Below, in pieces: positions 1-11,300 of a stretch of DNA of 64,000 nt. A model generated the notes under the pieces. That model did no database searches and was not told the DNA's origin. It saw only the letters and a list, made by a program, of their open reading frames with translations. The first letter of the stretch is position 1. Every line of letters begins with the position of its first letter. The stretch lies in assembly GCF_003286915.1 (NCBI RefSeq), contig NZ_QMFY01000004.1:362172-426171 (forward strand). The letters run 5' to 3'. A program made the position numbers and the translations under genes. The stretch is from Pseudochryseolinea flava (GTDB taxonomy: Bacteria > Bacteroidota > Bacteroidia > Cytophagales > Cyclobacteriaceae).

Positions 1-293
1 ATTTTTAGCGTCAAGTCATCAAAGAGCTCACTTTTTCCCTCCATGTCTTTACCCTTGGTCGAATAGATGAGCGACGTATGGAGAAAGAAACGTTTTCTCA
101 CACGAAATGAGACGTGCCCCCCTGCGTGCCATCCGAATACGGGCGAAACTTTGAAATCATCTTTGAAGTCCTTGTCTCCAAAAGAGGTCCACGAAAAATT
201 GCCACCGGCGATGGGACCAATTAAAACCTGTGCTTCAGAAACACTGGCAAGTAAACTAATCAATATGATCAGGCCTGTTATCTTTGCTTTCAC
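1..293 (-). CDS. Outer-membrane beta-barrel protein, PorT-like, 3' end outside window
   Basis: Partial gene running off the left edge. The minus strand reads from a GTG at 293 through an open frame to base 1, about 97 residues. It opens with a classic signal peptide (hydrophobic LIILISLLASVSEA, then Q) followed by a Gly/aromatic-rich stretch (IGPIAGGNFSW, then FGWHAGGHVSF) typical of the short alternating strands of Bacteroidota outer-membrane barrels of the PorT/OMP_b-brl type. No in-frame ATG lies between the upstream stop near 350 and this GTG, so GTG is the likely start. The family assignment is inference from the N-terminus only. It is divergent from the PorP/SprF gene at 536. Confidence 0.7.
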   Translation of the reverse strand, partial: MKAKITGLIILISLLASVSEAQVLIGPIAGGNFSWTSFGDKDFKDDFKVSPVFGWHAGGHVSFRVRKRFFLHTSLIYSTKGKDMEGKSELFDDLTLK

Positions 294-535
294 GCAAACT
301 TTTTGGTTATACCTTGGAATAAAAAATCTTTCAAAATTAAAAGGTTTTCAGCAAGTTACCGCCAACAACATACCAATTAAACGAAAAAAACGCTGTATAT
401 TCGTGAGTTTACTGTAAACGTACTTTTTAAACTGATACAATTCACCGAAGGCAAACAGATTTCATGGCATGAAACAGGTGAACAGCCTGATTTTTTTAGA
501 GTGACTTTAATGCTTTTGCCAATATTAATACGTTA

Positions 536-1846
536 ATGCGGTATTTTTTTTATTCCATTATCCTCACCCTCTCATGCTGTGCCGGTGCATTGGCGCAGAA
601 TTATGCCGTCTATAACAGTTTCTATGTAAACCCTTTTCTATACAATCCTGCTGAAGCCGCAACAGAAAATGCCTCACTATACATCATGCACCGTCAACAG
701 TGGATGGGAATCGAAGGCGCGCCGATGCTAACCGGATTATCTTATAATTCATTGATCAACGATACGCGCGCGGGATACGGTGTACGTTTCTCAAACTACT
801 CACGCGGCGTGTTAAACACCACCGATTTCTCAGCAACCTATTGCTACGGCATAGGACTATCGCAGAAAACATTCTTATTCTTTGGCCTTTCCGGCGGCGC
901 AATATCCAACACGATCGACCTCAACAAAGTTGATGACCCGGATGATCCTGCCATTGCAGAATATTTGAATAGCAATATTCAGCCTGTGGCGAACTTCGGA
1001 ATGCTCCTACGTTCTGCTTCTGGTTTAAACCTTGGTATTTCGCTGCCGCAGTTGTTCACACCGAAATTCAATAGCACACAAAGCTTCGGCAGTACGGGCG
1101 TGTCCCCTTTTGATAACATTTTCATTACGGCCTACTACAAGCGAAAAGTAGAAGGCAAAATTGTAAACCGAAGAAAGGGCGGCATGCGCTCGCGTGTTAA
1201 AACGAAAGAATCCATTGCTCCGCTTGAGTTTTATCTTAACTACAAGTACTCAGCACTCGGTAATAGTCAGTTTGAAGTACTGGGCAAATTTAATCTTTCT
1301 CAGAACTTTTGGCTTGGTGCTTCCTACAAGATGCCTTATGGATTCACGGGCAACTTTGGGATTAATATCAACAAGTTCACCTTTGGATATTCTTACGAAC
1401 CCAATACGCAACCCGAAACCGGATTCTCTAATGGAACGCACGACGTGATCATTGGACTGAAAATCGGTCAGAAGAAACGCTTTAAGAAAGCGGCGCCGCT
1501 TCTGCGGTCACAAATTCAGTCGACAGCTGAAACACGACATACCGCGCGCTTCCAAGAAGATATCGAAGACCCTGATAATATTACACGCGAAGAGGTTAAA
1601 AAGAAGAAGTACTACGTGGTGATCCGTTCATTCGGTGACTTCAGTCAGGCAGACACTTACAAGAAAAAATTGATCGAACAGAAGTTCAACGCGGATGTAT
1701 TCTACCATGAAAAAGACAAAAAATATTACGTACACGTGTTAGAGACAACGAAGGCAAGCGATGCGAATGAAGAGGTGAAGAACTTGAAAAACTTCACGAA
1801 GTTGAAAGATGCAAAAGTCTTGACGGTGATTAATACTGAGAAATAA
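536..1846 (+). CDS. PorP/SprF-family type IX secretion protein with C-terminal SPOR-like domain
   Basis: 436 aa. A signal peptide (cleavage after CAGALA) is followed by the PorP/SprF hallmark, YNSFYVNPFLYNPAEAA, then a barrel of about 280 residues. PorP/SprF proteins are outer-membrane T9SS partners needed to export or anchor particular substrates; SprF serves SprB in Flavobacterium. Unlike ordinary PorP/SprF proteins of about 310-330 aa, this one continues past a charged linker into a domain (about residues 355-432, starting KKKYYVVIRSFGDFSQA) that looks like a SPOR repeat, a fold known for binding denuded peptidoglycan. The next gene starts 48 nt downstream and encodes a T9SS substrate, so this is probably its dedicated exporter partner. 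Confidence 0.88.
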   Translation: MRYFFYSIILTLSCCAGALAQNYAVYNSFYVNPFLYNPAEAATENASLYIMHRQQWMGIEGAPMLTGLSYNSLINDTRAGYGVRFSNYSRGVLNTTDFSATYCYGIGLSQKTFLFFGLSGGAISNTIDLNKVDDPDDPAIAEYLNSNIQPVANFGMLLRSASGLNLGISLPQLFTPKFNSTQSFGSTGVSPFDNIFITAYYKRKVEGKIVNRRKGGMRSRVKTKESIAPLEFYLNYKYSALGNSQFEVLGKFNLSQNFWLGASYKMPYGFTGNFGININKFTFGYSYEPNTQPETGFSNGTHDVIIGLKIGQKKRFKKAAPLLRSQIQSTAETRHTARFQEDIEDPDNITREEVKKKKYYVVIRSFGDFSQADTYKKKLIEQKFNADVFYHEKDKKYYVHVLETTKASDANEEVKNLKNFTKLKDAKVLTVINTEK

Positions 1847-1894
1847 AAGTACATCCAGGTTACGTTTTTGATGTCTACCTGAATTTATAACACA

Positions 1895-4800
1895 ATGAAA
1901 AAGTACCGGAACATATTGCTCTACGTGCTACTTATCCTAGCAGCATTCGCCATGGCTCCCGGATCAGCTTTGGCTCAAAAACCTGAGATCGTAGCGGTCG
2001 ACAAAGTGAGCGGTCCCATGGAAGACATCATCACTTTAAAGGGAAGTAACTTCGGCAGCGTTATCGGCGATGTTGAGGTACACTTTGGCGCACAAAAAGG
2101 TGTCGTAAAAACCGTCACGGATCAGTTACTAGAAGTCGCTGTTCCGCCAGGCAGCACACACGATAATATTTCCGTAACGCACATACCAAACAAACTTACT
2201 GGATATAGCAGCCCACAATTTCTGTTGAGCTTTAGCGGCGTCAGTCCATTTGATGTGACCAGACTTGGTCCACAACAAGATTTTAACGCAGCCGACGGAC
2301 TCTATGATCATTGCTTATGCGACCTGAATACAGATGGTCGCGTTGATATCGCGGCAGCCAATCGTGCTAACACCAACATTTCCATTCTGCAAAACACCAG
2401 CACCGGTGTTGGCAGCATTAATTTCTCAAAGTCTGAAGAGAACGTAAACTTCGCAACACTTCAAATAAAATGTGGAGACCTGAACGGTGATGGTCGACCT
2501 GATCTCGTGGCTACAGAAGGAACCACAGCTGTAAGCGACACGCGTATTTTCATCCTGCAAAATAATGGGGCCATGAATTTCACACACCAAGAAATAAAGC
2601 TCACAGGCCAATTGGCTGGTAAAATTGAAATTGCCGATCTCGATCGCGATGGGAAACCTGAAATCATTGTGACCGATCAAAAAGTTAATCCTGGCGGCGG
2701 AAAGATTGTCATCCTTAAGAACATTAGCAACGGACCAATCGTAATGGAAAGCCCGGTGACGCTTACGGTAAATGAATCAGTATCTGCAGACGCGATTGCC
2801 ATAAAAGATCTTAACGGCGATCATTTTCCCGACATTGCAGTAAGTCAATTTGGTTCTTCTACCAACGCGATCCACATCAGCGTAAACAAGAGTACTCCCG
2901 GCAACATCAGCTTCGATCCATTTACGAAGTTAGCCATTCCAGACGTAGTCTTTGAAATGAAAATCGCCGATGTTGACAATGACCGTAAACCGGATGTGAT
3001 TGTCTCGCGTGTACTTACCGGACAGATCGCGGTGTATCTCAACACAACAGCAACCGTTGGTGGTGCTATTTCGATCGTGAAAAAAGCTGACCTCCCTGTA
3101 CAAACTGGTGTGTGGGGCTTCGATGTTGGCGATGTAGATGGCGACGGTCTTGTTGATATCGTTAGTTCATCGACAACAAACACTAAGATTTCGATTTCAA
3201 GCAATCAAAGTTCAGCGGGCAACGTCTCTTTTACAACGGTAGAAAAATCGGTAACATTTATTACCCGCGAAATGCGCGTTGGTGATTTAGATGGCGATGG
3301 AAAACCAGAGATTAGCTTTTGTAGTGTTGATAAACCGGGTACGCCTGCATCAAAAGTTTCTATCTTGAGAAATAAGTCTTGCGTCCTTCCCAAGATCAAC
3401 CCGGAGCGAACACCTATCGCAATCTGTGCTAACCTTCTACCTTACAAACTTACCGCCACAGCAAGTAAAGGTTCTTATTACCAATGGCTCAAAAATGGCG
3501 TGCAGGTTTCATGTGGGCTCAATCAATATACATTTGATGTCACCGCTGGCACAGGTACGGGCGTTTATTCTGTGAAAATATTGGCCGAAGGAAGTACATG
3601 TGCTTCTACACCGGCAACAGGATGTAGTCTTGAGTCAAACCAAGTTGACATCACCGTAGGTGCAGCGTCCGCTGCGACGTTCACCGCAGTTGCTGACCCT
3701 AACCCATTGTGTGAGGGAGGCAAACTTACGTTAAAGGCATCACCGACATCGGCCACTAAGTATTCATGGACAGGCCCAGACGGTTTCGCGAAAGAAGGTG
3801 CTACAGTCGAGCTCGATAACTTTGAATTGAAGAACGCCGGTACTTATGAAGTCTTTATCACCGTGGGTACGTGTGTTGCTACACGAAAAACCGTTGTTGT
3901 TAAAGCTTCGAGCTTTCCGACCTTTACCGTTGGCTATCCTGGTTCAAATAATTTATGCGAAGGCGATCCAGCAAAAACGTTAACTGTATTTCCTTCTACC
4001 GGATTTAACTATCAATGGAAAAAAGACGGTGCTAACATTGCCGATACAGACGCGAGTCACGATGTAACATCAGTGAGTTCACAATCGGGATCATATACCG
4101 TAAAAGTTACAAGTGCATCGTGCGTAGGTAAAGAAGTCGAAACAGCGCCTGTAGTCATCAACGTGGTAAAACCACCAGTTGCGGCGATCACGGCGCCAGC
4201 ATCTGCCTGTGAAGGTCAAGAGGTATCGTTCACAACGACGAATAACGTTGGTGACCCCGATTACGAATGGACCTTCGGTGATTCGCAGACCGCAAGCATT
4301 CAAAATCCGACACACATCTACAACAATTCAAACGCAGGATACACGGTAACGCTCAAGGTTTCTTTTGCCGGCGCTTGTCCAGCCGCAGATACCCATACGA
4401 TCGAGATTACCGACGCGCCTACGATGACCATCTCGACGACGGCACCAGACTACAAAATTTGTTCTGGAGAAACCATCACTTTGACGATCGCCAATACATT
4501 TGTCGATCCTGTATGGAGCAATGGCGATACTGGGTTCTCTACTACCGTTGGCGATGATGGTATTTTCAAAGTTACAGCAAAGGCCGCTAATGGCTGCGTA
4601 CTTACAGCGCAAAGCACACCCATTGTAAAAATACCAGCCGCGAACATCATTCTTACCGCCGAGCCGGCAAAAATCAACGAGGGGGAAACGTCCCAACTCA
4701 ATGCAGATGGACTTCTCGACTACACATGGACGCCAAGTGAAACCTTAACCGCGTCTAACATTCCTAATCCCGTGGCACAGCCAATCAAGACTACGGAATA

Positions 4801-5149
4801 TACCGTGAGCGGCCTTGATCAGAATGGCTGTATCGGTACGGCAACAATTACACTGACAGTTTTTGGCGAGGCCATTGTGAATAAACTAGGTCCAAAGAAT
4901 TTCTTTTCGCCGAATAACAGTGGCCCGAACGATGTTTGGTTGGTCGAAAACATTACTGACTTTCCACAATGTGCCGTTACGATTTATGATGATAAAGGCG
5001 TGAAGGTATTTGACGCTAAGCCCTATGCCAACGATTGGGACGGCAAGTTTAATGGCAAGGATTTACCAGACGGTGTATACTTTTATGTGATACGATGTGA
5101 GGGAGAGGAAAATTCTCCGAGAACCGGGAGTATCACGTTAATTAGATAA
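1895..5149 (+). CDS. Secreted TIG/FG-GAP/Ig/PKD protein with gliding-motility (T9SS) C-terminal domain
   Basis: 1084 aa, extracellular. After a signal peptide (ends ALA) comes an IPT/TIG domain (about 30-110). Next is a beta-propeller of FG-GAP/VCBS repeats (about 125-500) with recurring DxNxDGxxD calcium-type loops such as DLNTDGRVDI, DLNGDGRPDL and DVDGDGLVDI. Ig-like modules (about 500-780) follow, then a PKD domain (about 790-870, YEWTFGDSQTASIQNP) and a further Ig-like region. The last 85 or so residues (FFSPNNSGPNDVW through the NDWDGKFNGKDLPDGVYFYV motif) are the gliding-motility-associated type B T9SS sorting domain, which depends on a PorP/SprF partner. Likely a surface or released adhesin or binding protein; the ligand cannot be read from sequence. 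Confidence 0.9.
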   Translation: MKKYRNILLYVLLILAAFAMAPGSALAQKPEIVAVDKVSGPMEDIITLKGSNFGSVIGDVEVHFGAQKGVVKTVTDQLLEVAVPPGSTHDNISVTHIPNKLTGYSSPQFLLSFSGVSPFDVTRLGPQQDFNAADGLYDHCLCDLNTDGRVDIAAANRANTNISILQNTSTGVGSINFSKSEENVNFATLQIKCGDLNGDGRPDLVATEGTTAVSDTRIFILQNNGAMNFTHQEIKLTGQLAGKIEIADLDRDGKPEIIVTDQKVNPGGGKIVILKNISNGPIVMESPVTLTVNESVSADAIAIKDLNGDHFPDIAVSQFGSSTNAIHISVNKSTPGNISFDPFTKLAIPDVVFEMKIADVDNDRKPDVIVSRVLTGQIAVYLNTTATVGGAISIVKKADLPVQTGVWGFDVGDVDGDGLVDIVSSSTTNTKISISSNQSSAGNVSFTTVEKSVTFITREMRVGDLDGDGKPEISFCSVDKPGTPASKVSILRNKSCVLPKINPERTPIAICANLLPYKLTATASKGSYYQWLKNGVQVSCGLNQYTFDVTAGTGTGVYSVKILAEGSTCASTPATGCSLESNQVDITVGAASAATFTAVADPNPLCEGGKLTLKASPTSATKYSWTGPDGFAKEGATVELDNFELKNAGTYEVFITVGTCVATRKTVVVKASSFPTFTVGYPGSNNLCEGDPAKTLTVFPSTGFNYQWKKDGANIADTDASHDVTSVSSQSGSYTVKVTSASCVGKEVETAPVVINVVKPPVAAITAPASACEGQEVSFTTTNNVGDPDYEWTFGDSQTASIQNPTHIYNNSNAGYTVTLKVSFAGACPAADTHTIEITDAPTMTISTTAPDYKICSGETITLTIANTFVDPVWSNGDTGFSTTVGDDGIFKVTAKAANGCVLTAQSTPIVKIPAANIILTAEPAKINEGETSQLNADGLLDYTWTPSETLTASNIPNPVAQPIKTTEYTVSGLDQNGCIGTATITLTVFGEAIVNKLGPKNFFSPNNSGPNDVWLVENITDFPQCAVTIYDDKGVKVFDAKPYANDWDGKFNGKDLPDGVYFYVIRCEGEENSPRTGSITLIR

Positions 5150-5277
5150 TTTTGCACCTGCAGCCGGTCGGTACTTTTTGACACCTTATCGATAACGTTA
5201 CCAATAAGCAAACAATTGATAGGGAAAACTTACATGACAAGGTTACAGAATGATACGATCGAAAATATACCGTTGGT

Positions 5278-5316
5278 AAGCCGCATTTTAGCAGGTGATT
5301 GTGTAATGCGGCTTTT
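5278..5316 (+). terminator. Rho-independent terminator upstream of the giant adhesin
   Basis: A perfect 10-bp stem (AAGCCGCATT with AATGCGGCTT) around a 17-nt loop, followed by TTTT. It lies between the 1084-aa and 2183-aa genes and suggests that the latter has its own promoter in the 26 nt beyond, or is fed by read-through. No clear promoter box is visible there. Confidence 0.75.
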
Positions 5317-5342
5317 AAGAAGATAGACTAAAGATTAAACGT

Positions 5343-8300
5343 ATGAAAAGGTTACTGATCCTGTTCGCTTTTTTGGCGCTCGTTGCTGGGCAGGCTTACA
5401 GCCAAGAAAACACCAAGGCAAAATGTAATAACAACTTTGACGATGACGGCGATGGTCTAGTCGATTGTTTGGATGGCGATTGTGACGGATTAAAAGATCC
5501 AAACGGTCATCCTAAGGGTTGCGAAATTCCTGGTGACAACATCGACAATGACGGCGACAATTTCATCGACTGCTATGATAAGGAGACTATACTAACTGAC
5601 GAATGCGATGGATTCTTCCTTGGAACACTCGACGAATGTTCCCTGCCTCCTATGGAGTTCCCTCCTTTCGCTATGAAACTGAAGTTCAAATCTGAACCAA
5701 ACAAGGCAAATCACATTAATAGGCTCATCGTTGGTGATGTTGACAAAGACGGTGTTCCGGAAATCGTCACTACACGCCGGTCCGTTGCTACCCTCGATGA
5801 CAATGGTACGCCTACCGCAAGTTCTATCAACATCCTACAAGCGCCAGCTTCCGGTACAATACTCACCACCGAAAAAGAAATCGATCTGTTTGCAAAGAAT
5901 CAGATTGTAACATATGAAGATATTGCGATGGCCGACATCAATGGTGATGGCTGCGCTGAATTTTTTGTGCTCACTAAAAGTCCTTATAAGACAATTGCAT
6001 ACGACTGCGCGGGGAACGAACTCTGGACAATTAGCCACTGGGGTTATCCTGGAACCGCTGGACTTGCCGATTTCGATCATGATGGTAAAATAGAAATTTA
6101 CTTCAGGACCCAAATTTATGACGCCCATACCGGCAAGTTCATGGGTGAAAATGACATTGACAATAAAGCATCCACGTCGAGAGCAAAAAATACAAGCCAG
6201 TCGTTGGCCGTCGACATGGACGCGGCACTGAATATTACGAATAACAACCTTGAGCTTATTGCAGGATGTCGAATTTATACCGTGAACATCAATCGTCCTG
6301 CTATGACTGCAACGATCACGATGGCAAAGGAAAGAACTGAGTACAAAATTAGAACGAAAGAATCGTCTGGTAGTAGTACAAGTATTGCCGACTTCGACCA
6401 AGATGGCTACCTCGACGTGTTGGCCGTGGGCTCAAAAGACAACTATGATGATAACACAACCATTTTCTTTTGGGATGTGCGCAATGATCAACTCCAAACC
6501 TTTATCGATAAAATCGGGACTGGTGATTACAAGAACGGGTGGAAAAACGGTGCTGGTCGTATCAACATTGCAGACATTGATGGCGATACGTTGATGAATG
6601 CCGTGTACGTGTCAGGACAGTATATGTACGCGTTAAAAACGAATGCAACGGGATCTACTTTCACACAACTCTGGCGTGAGAATGTAGTTGAAGAGACATC
6701 TGGTTTCACTGGATGTACAATGTTCGACTTTGATGCAGACGGCAACTCTGAAATTGTGTATCGCGATGAAGATTACATTTATATCCTCACGACGGCTCCT
6801 AATGGATCAGTTACACGCACGCAACAAGCTTGTAAATCGCGAACTTCAAATGAGTATCCGATAGTAGTAGACATGGACGGCGACGGATCAACTGAAATTT
6901 GTGTCACTTGTGCCATTGATGAAACGGTCGTAGGAAGAAATCACAAGATCTGGGACGACGCCGAGGTTCGCGTATTTGAATCCGCAAACCTTCCATGGGT
7001 GCCCGCGCGTAAAGTCTGGAACCAGCACGGTTACTTCGTAGTAAACGTTAATGACAACCTGACGATTCCACGCAACCAACAGCTACACCACCTTACCTAC
7101 GCTAAGAATGTAGACTGTCGTAAAGACGGCAAGTTCAAGTCGACGAAGCCGATGAACTCGTTCTTGAACCAATCGCCATTCCTCGACAACTATGGCTGTC
7201 CTTCATTCGCGACACCAAACCTTTCATGGGGTACCTTTGATAATGCGGGGAAAGTTGACATCGTAGTCGCTGCCGGAAACTGTCCAAACACAACCGTCAA
7301 CATTAAAATCAAGTTTAAAAACCTTGGTGACATTGGTATCGACGGCAAGCTCCCAATTTCCATGTATGATGGTGATCCGCTTCAAGCTGGGGCAACACTT
7401 CTCGGTACATACATCCACGATTTAACAAGCTTCAATCCTGGCGATTCAATCTCAATCAATTCCGGTATCAACTTCACCGGTCCTGGTACTGCCTTCGATT
7501 TATACATTGTATTAAATGATGCCGGTAAACCTACCCCTACACCAATTTCATTGCCAAACACCAACATTGTTGAATGTGATTACGGCGACAACGTTAGAAT
7601 GGTAAGGGTAACACCTGGTTTAGGACCAATCGATGGTATCAAAATCCGTGGTAATCAACGATGCGGCGCCACCAGTGTAGACAATGGAGCCGTAAGAGCT
7701 TGGGTACCGCTTGCAGGTGGCTTCCGCGATAGTACCAATTTCGATTTCTTCTGGACGGATGGAAATGTTGTTGGCGCGATTGATCACACCGGGCACATGT
7801 ATAACAATCTTCCTACGGGAGACTACACGGTATTCGCTAGACATAAAACTATTGGTTGCGAAACCACTTCGAAAGTGATCACTGTTGATGAAACACCTTT
7901 GAACGTCGTCGCTACGGTGGTGAAACTGAGAGATAACGAAAACTGTAAAAACCCCAATGGTCAACTTCAGGTAAATGTTGATACAAATGGCGACGGTGTT
8001 CCGGAACCTACAGGCAAGTTCACATACCAATGGACTAAAGGTGGTGAGACGACTGTGATCGGTGTAAGCCATTCGTTGGCCGCACTTCCGAAGGGTAACT
8101 ACACCGTTACTGTAATCGACAAAGCAACAGGCTGTCCTGCTGCCGATTCAGAAACCGTTGGAGAGTCTTTCCCTCCTGTAGTGGTTACAGCAACCGCCAC
8201 AGAGATTAACTGTGCTCCTGGTTCAACAGGAACTGCGTCTGCTCATGTTAGCAATAATACGGGCAACTACAATTGGTCTTGGTATAACGGTAATACCGTA

Positions 8301-11300
8301 AAACCAACGCCAGACGCAACAGGACATGAATACACACCAATTCCTGCTGGTTTCTATACCGTTAAAGCAGAAGATAAAACGTCTAAGTGTGAGGGCACTG
8401 CTACCGTGCAAGTAAAACAAGCTGCAGGTCCTTCTATCACGGCATTAACAAAAGTTAATCACGTCGCCTGTACACCGACACCTGGTAAAGGTTCAGCTAC
8501 AGTAACGGCTACAACTACCGGTGCTACTACGATTACTTGGTTCCGTGGTCAGAATACACTCCCTGCTAATCAAGTTGGCACAGGAACAACCATCAATAAT
8601 CTTGTCGCTGATATTTACACGGTGTTAGTACAGGATGCAACTGGTTGTTCGGCAATGGATACTGTAATCGTTTTGAATAAATCAGGCGTGACTACACTCG
8701 TGCCAACAGTTAAGCACCAAGAAAAATGTCAGCCTATCGACGGTGGTGTTACTGTAGTACCACAAAGCGGCGCGGTGAGCGATTATACTTACTCATGGTA
8801 TACAGGCATTTTAGTAAGCAATCCTAGAAAAATTAATGGCGTAACGGGCAACGTACTTTCCGATGTAAAAGCAGGCGCTTATACGGTTTTTGCTACACAC
8901 ATTTTGTCCGGATGCGTGACGCCAGCTGTTACCGTTCAAGTACAAAATCTTACGACTGCAATTACAATCAATATCGATCCTTCAACAGTTACTTATCCAA
9001 AAGATTGTAACGAACGTAAAGGTGTGATCGGTGCTGCGATTTCGGTAAATAAAAATTCAGAGCTTACCGTTCAATGGTGGTCGGATCTTGTGAGCCAAGT
9101 ACCGCCTATCGACAAAGTAACCCTTGAAAGAGAGATTGGACCTGTCACAGTAAATGCAGGCTCACCATTGTCTGATGTCATCACGTCGGTTCCTGCTGGC
9201 TATTACACCATTGATGTTAACAACGTAGTTGATGGATGTAAGGCAACGAAGATCTACTTCCTCCGTGCGTTGAATACTGATTCAATGACCGTAGCTCCAG
9301 TAAACGTGACAGCATGTACTAACGGACCTGTGACTCCGAACGGAAGTATCACAGCAACACTGATTGCTAAAAACGCGGGCGTAACAGAAGATTCTTACAG
9401 ATTCGAACTTTATACGCCAACCAGCGGTGCTACACCAATACAAGTTATTAATGGTCCCACCAAAGGAACGGACGATGACCTATTCACATTCTCAAATCTT
9501 CCTGTAGGTGACTACTTCATTCGCGCGGTGGATATTTCTGGAAATGGATATTGCGATTTCTTCACCGATGTAATGACAATCGAAGATCAAACCGTATTAC
9601 CTACGTTCGCTTTAACATCGCTGCCGAACACAATTTGTTCAGGTACTGCCGATGGTTCTATCCAAGTAACAACGCAAACCGGTCCAGCCCCTTACAGCTA
9701 CGAATATTTCCGTGGTAACCTTTCAGTCGATGTGCCGCTTGGAGGATCAACGGCAAGTACTTCGTTGGGAAGTTTGGCTACAGACTTTTACACCGTCAGG
9801 ATGACTGCCGATAATGGTTGCGTTGATGTCCGTTCTGTGTTCGTCGAAGAAAACACAGCGACGATCACCGCTGAATTGGATCAAGATCCGCGCCTCAATT
9901 GCGTACTTCTCGATGGCCGCATTGAAGTGACAACAGTAACTGAAATTCCTGATAACGGAACAATACCGCCGGCATTGGCTTATAACCCAGCAAACTATTC
10001 TGTTACTTGGTTAGACTCTGTTGCTGCGCCTACTATTGTTGATTCGAATCTGGCCACCGAGAATATCTTGGAAGCAATTAACAAAGGCAGATATCACGTA
10101 CAAGTGACGAATGATTACACACAATGTAAAACGTCGTTGATGTTGGTCACCGTTGAAGACGGACGTGTGTCTCCTACAGTAAATCTTACAGCATTCCGTG
10201 CGCCGACAAAATGTTTGTCAATTGAAGACCTTAATCCTGGCGATCCTGATTTCGATCTTTATGATCCTGTATCAGGACAGTTTGCGGGATACTTAACAGT
10301 AGACCCTGCTCCTGCCGGCGGTACATATACCTTCTTGTGGACAGGTTCTGGTCCGATTGCTAATCCAAACTTGGCAACGGTACGAACACTGGATCCTGGT
10401 GACTACACCGTTCGCGTGACCAACACGGCAAATAATTGCCCACGCACTGAAAAGTATACATTACCACAAACCGTAATGCCTGTAGTCGTGACAGCAACAA
10501 GTTCTCCCGTTACAAGCTGTATCACCCCGGATGGTGTGTTGAATGCATCGGTGTTCCCGTCTATGCAACATCACTACATCTTTAACTGGACGTCTCCGTT
10601 GGCATCATATCCCGATAGTTACCTGGTAACAACGGCCGCTGGACCTACTACTTATACACTTACGGCTACTGATAGAAGAGATGCACAATGTGCTGCTACA
10701 ACCACAGTTGTGCTGATCAATGACACAAAAGGTCCGACAGTTGAAGCCGGTGTGTTAGGAGAAGTTACGGTATGTAATGACATTCCGATTCAGCAAGACG
10801 GTTCTGCATTCGCGACTGTTACCAATGGCGCAATGATTGACTACAAATTCGAATGGTATGAAGGCGCTTTACCTGAAAGACCACTTCCGAACCCAGCTGA
10901 CATGATTCCGAATGGTAACAATGCGATGGTGACTAACCTTACCGATCTTACCTACACCGTGTTTGTCACGAACTTAGTAACGGGTTGTGATAGCACTGCA
11001 CAGGTAACTGTACCAAGAGTTCCGGTGTTACCGCCAGATCCAGTTGCTGTATTGGTTGCCAAAAATACCATCTGCGACCCGACAGATCTCACAGGCGAGA
11101 ATCCTGCGAATGGCGCAGTAAGAGCTTTTGTTCCAGATGAAGGCGTTTTAAATGGTGAAAATACAATTGACTACATCTTTGATTGGTCTATCGGACAGGT
11201 GGAAAACACGCCTCCTGATTCTGCAGACAACGTTGACTTGACGTATTTGAACACAGGCTACTATTCCGTGGTCGCTACGAATCGAATCACGTTGTGTCGC

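Noticed and set aside
67..417. Plus-strand open frame of 116 codons at the left edge
   Set aside because: The minus strand over the same bases encodes a signal peptide and barrel strands; the plus-strand frame has no protein character.
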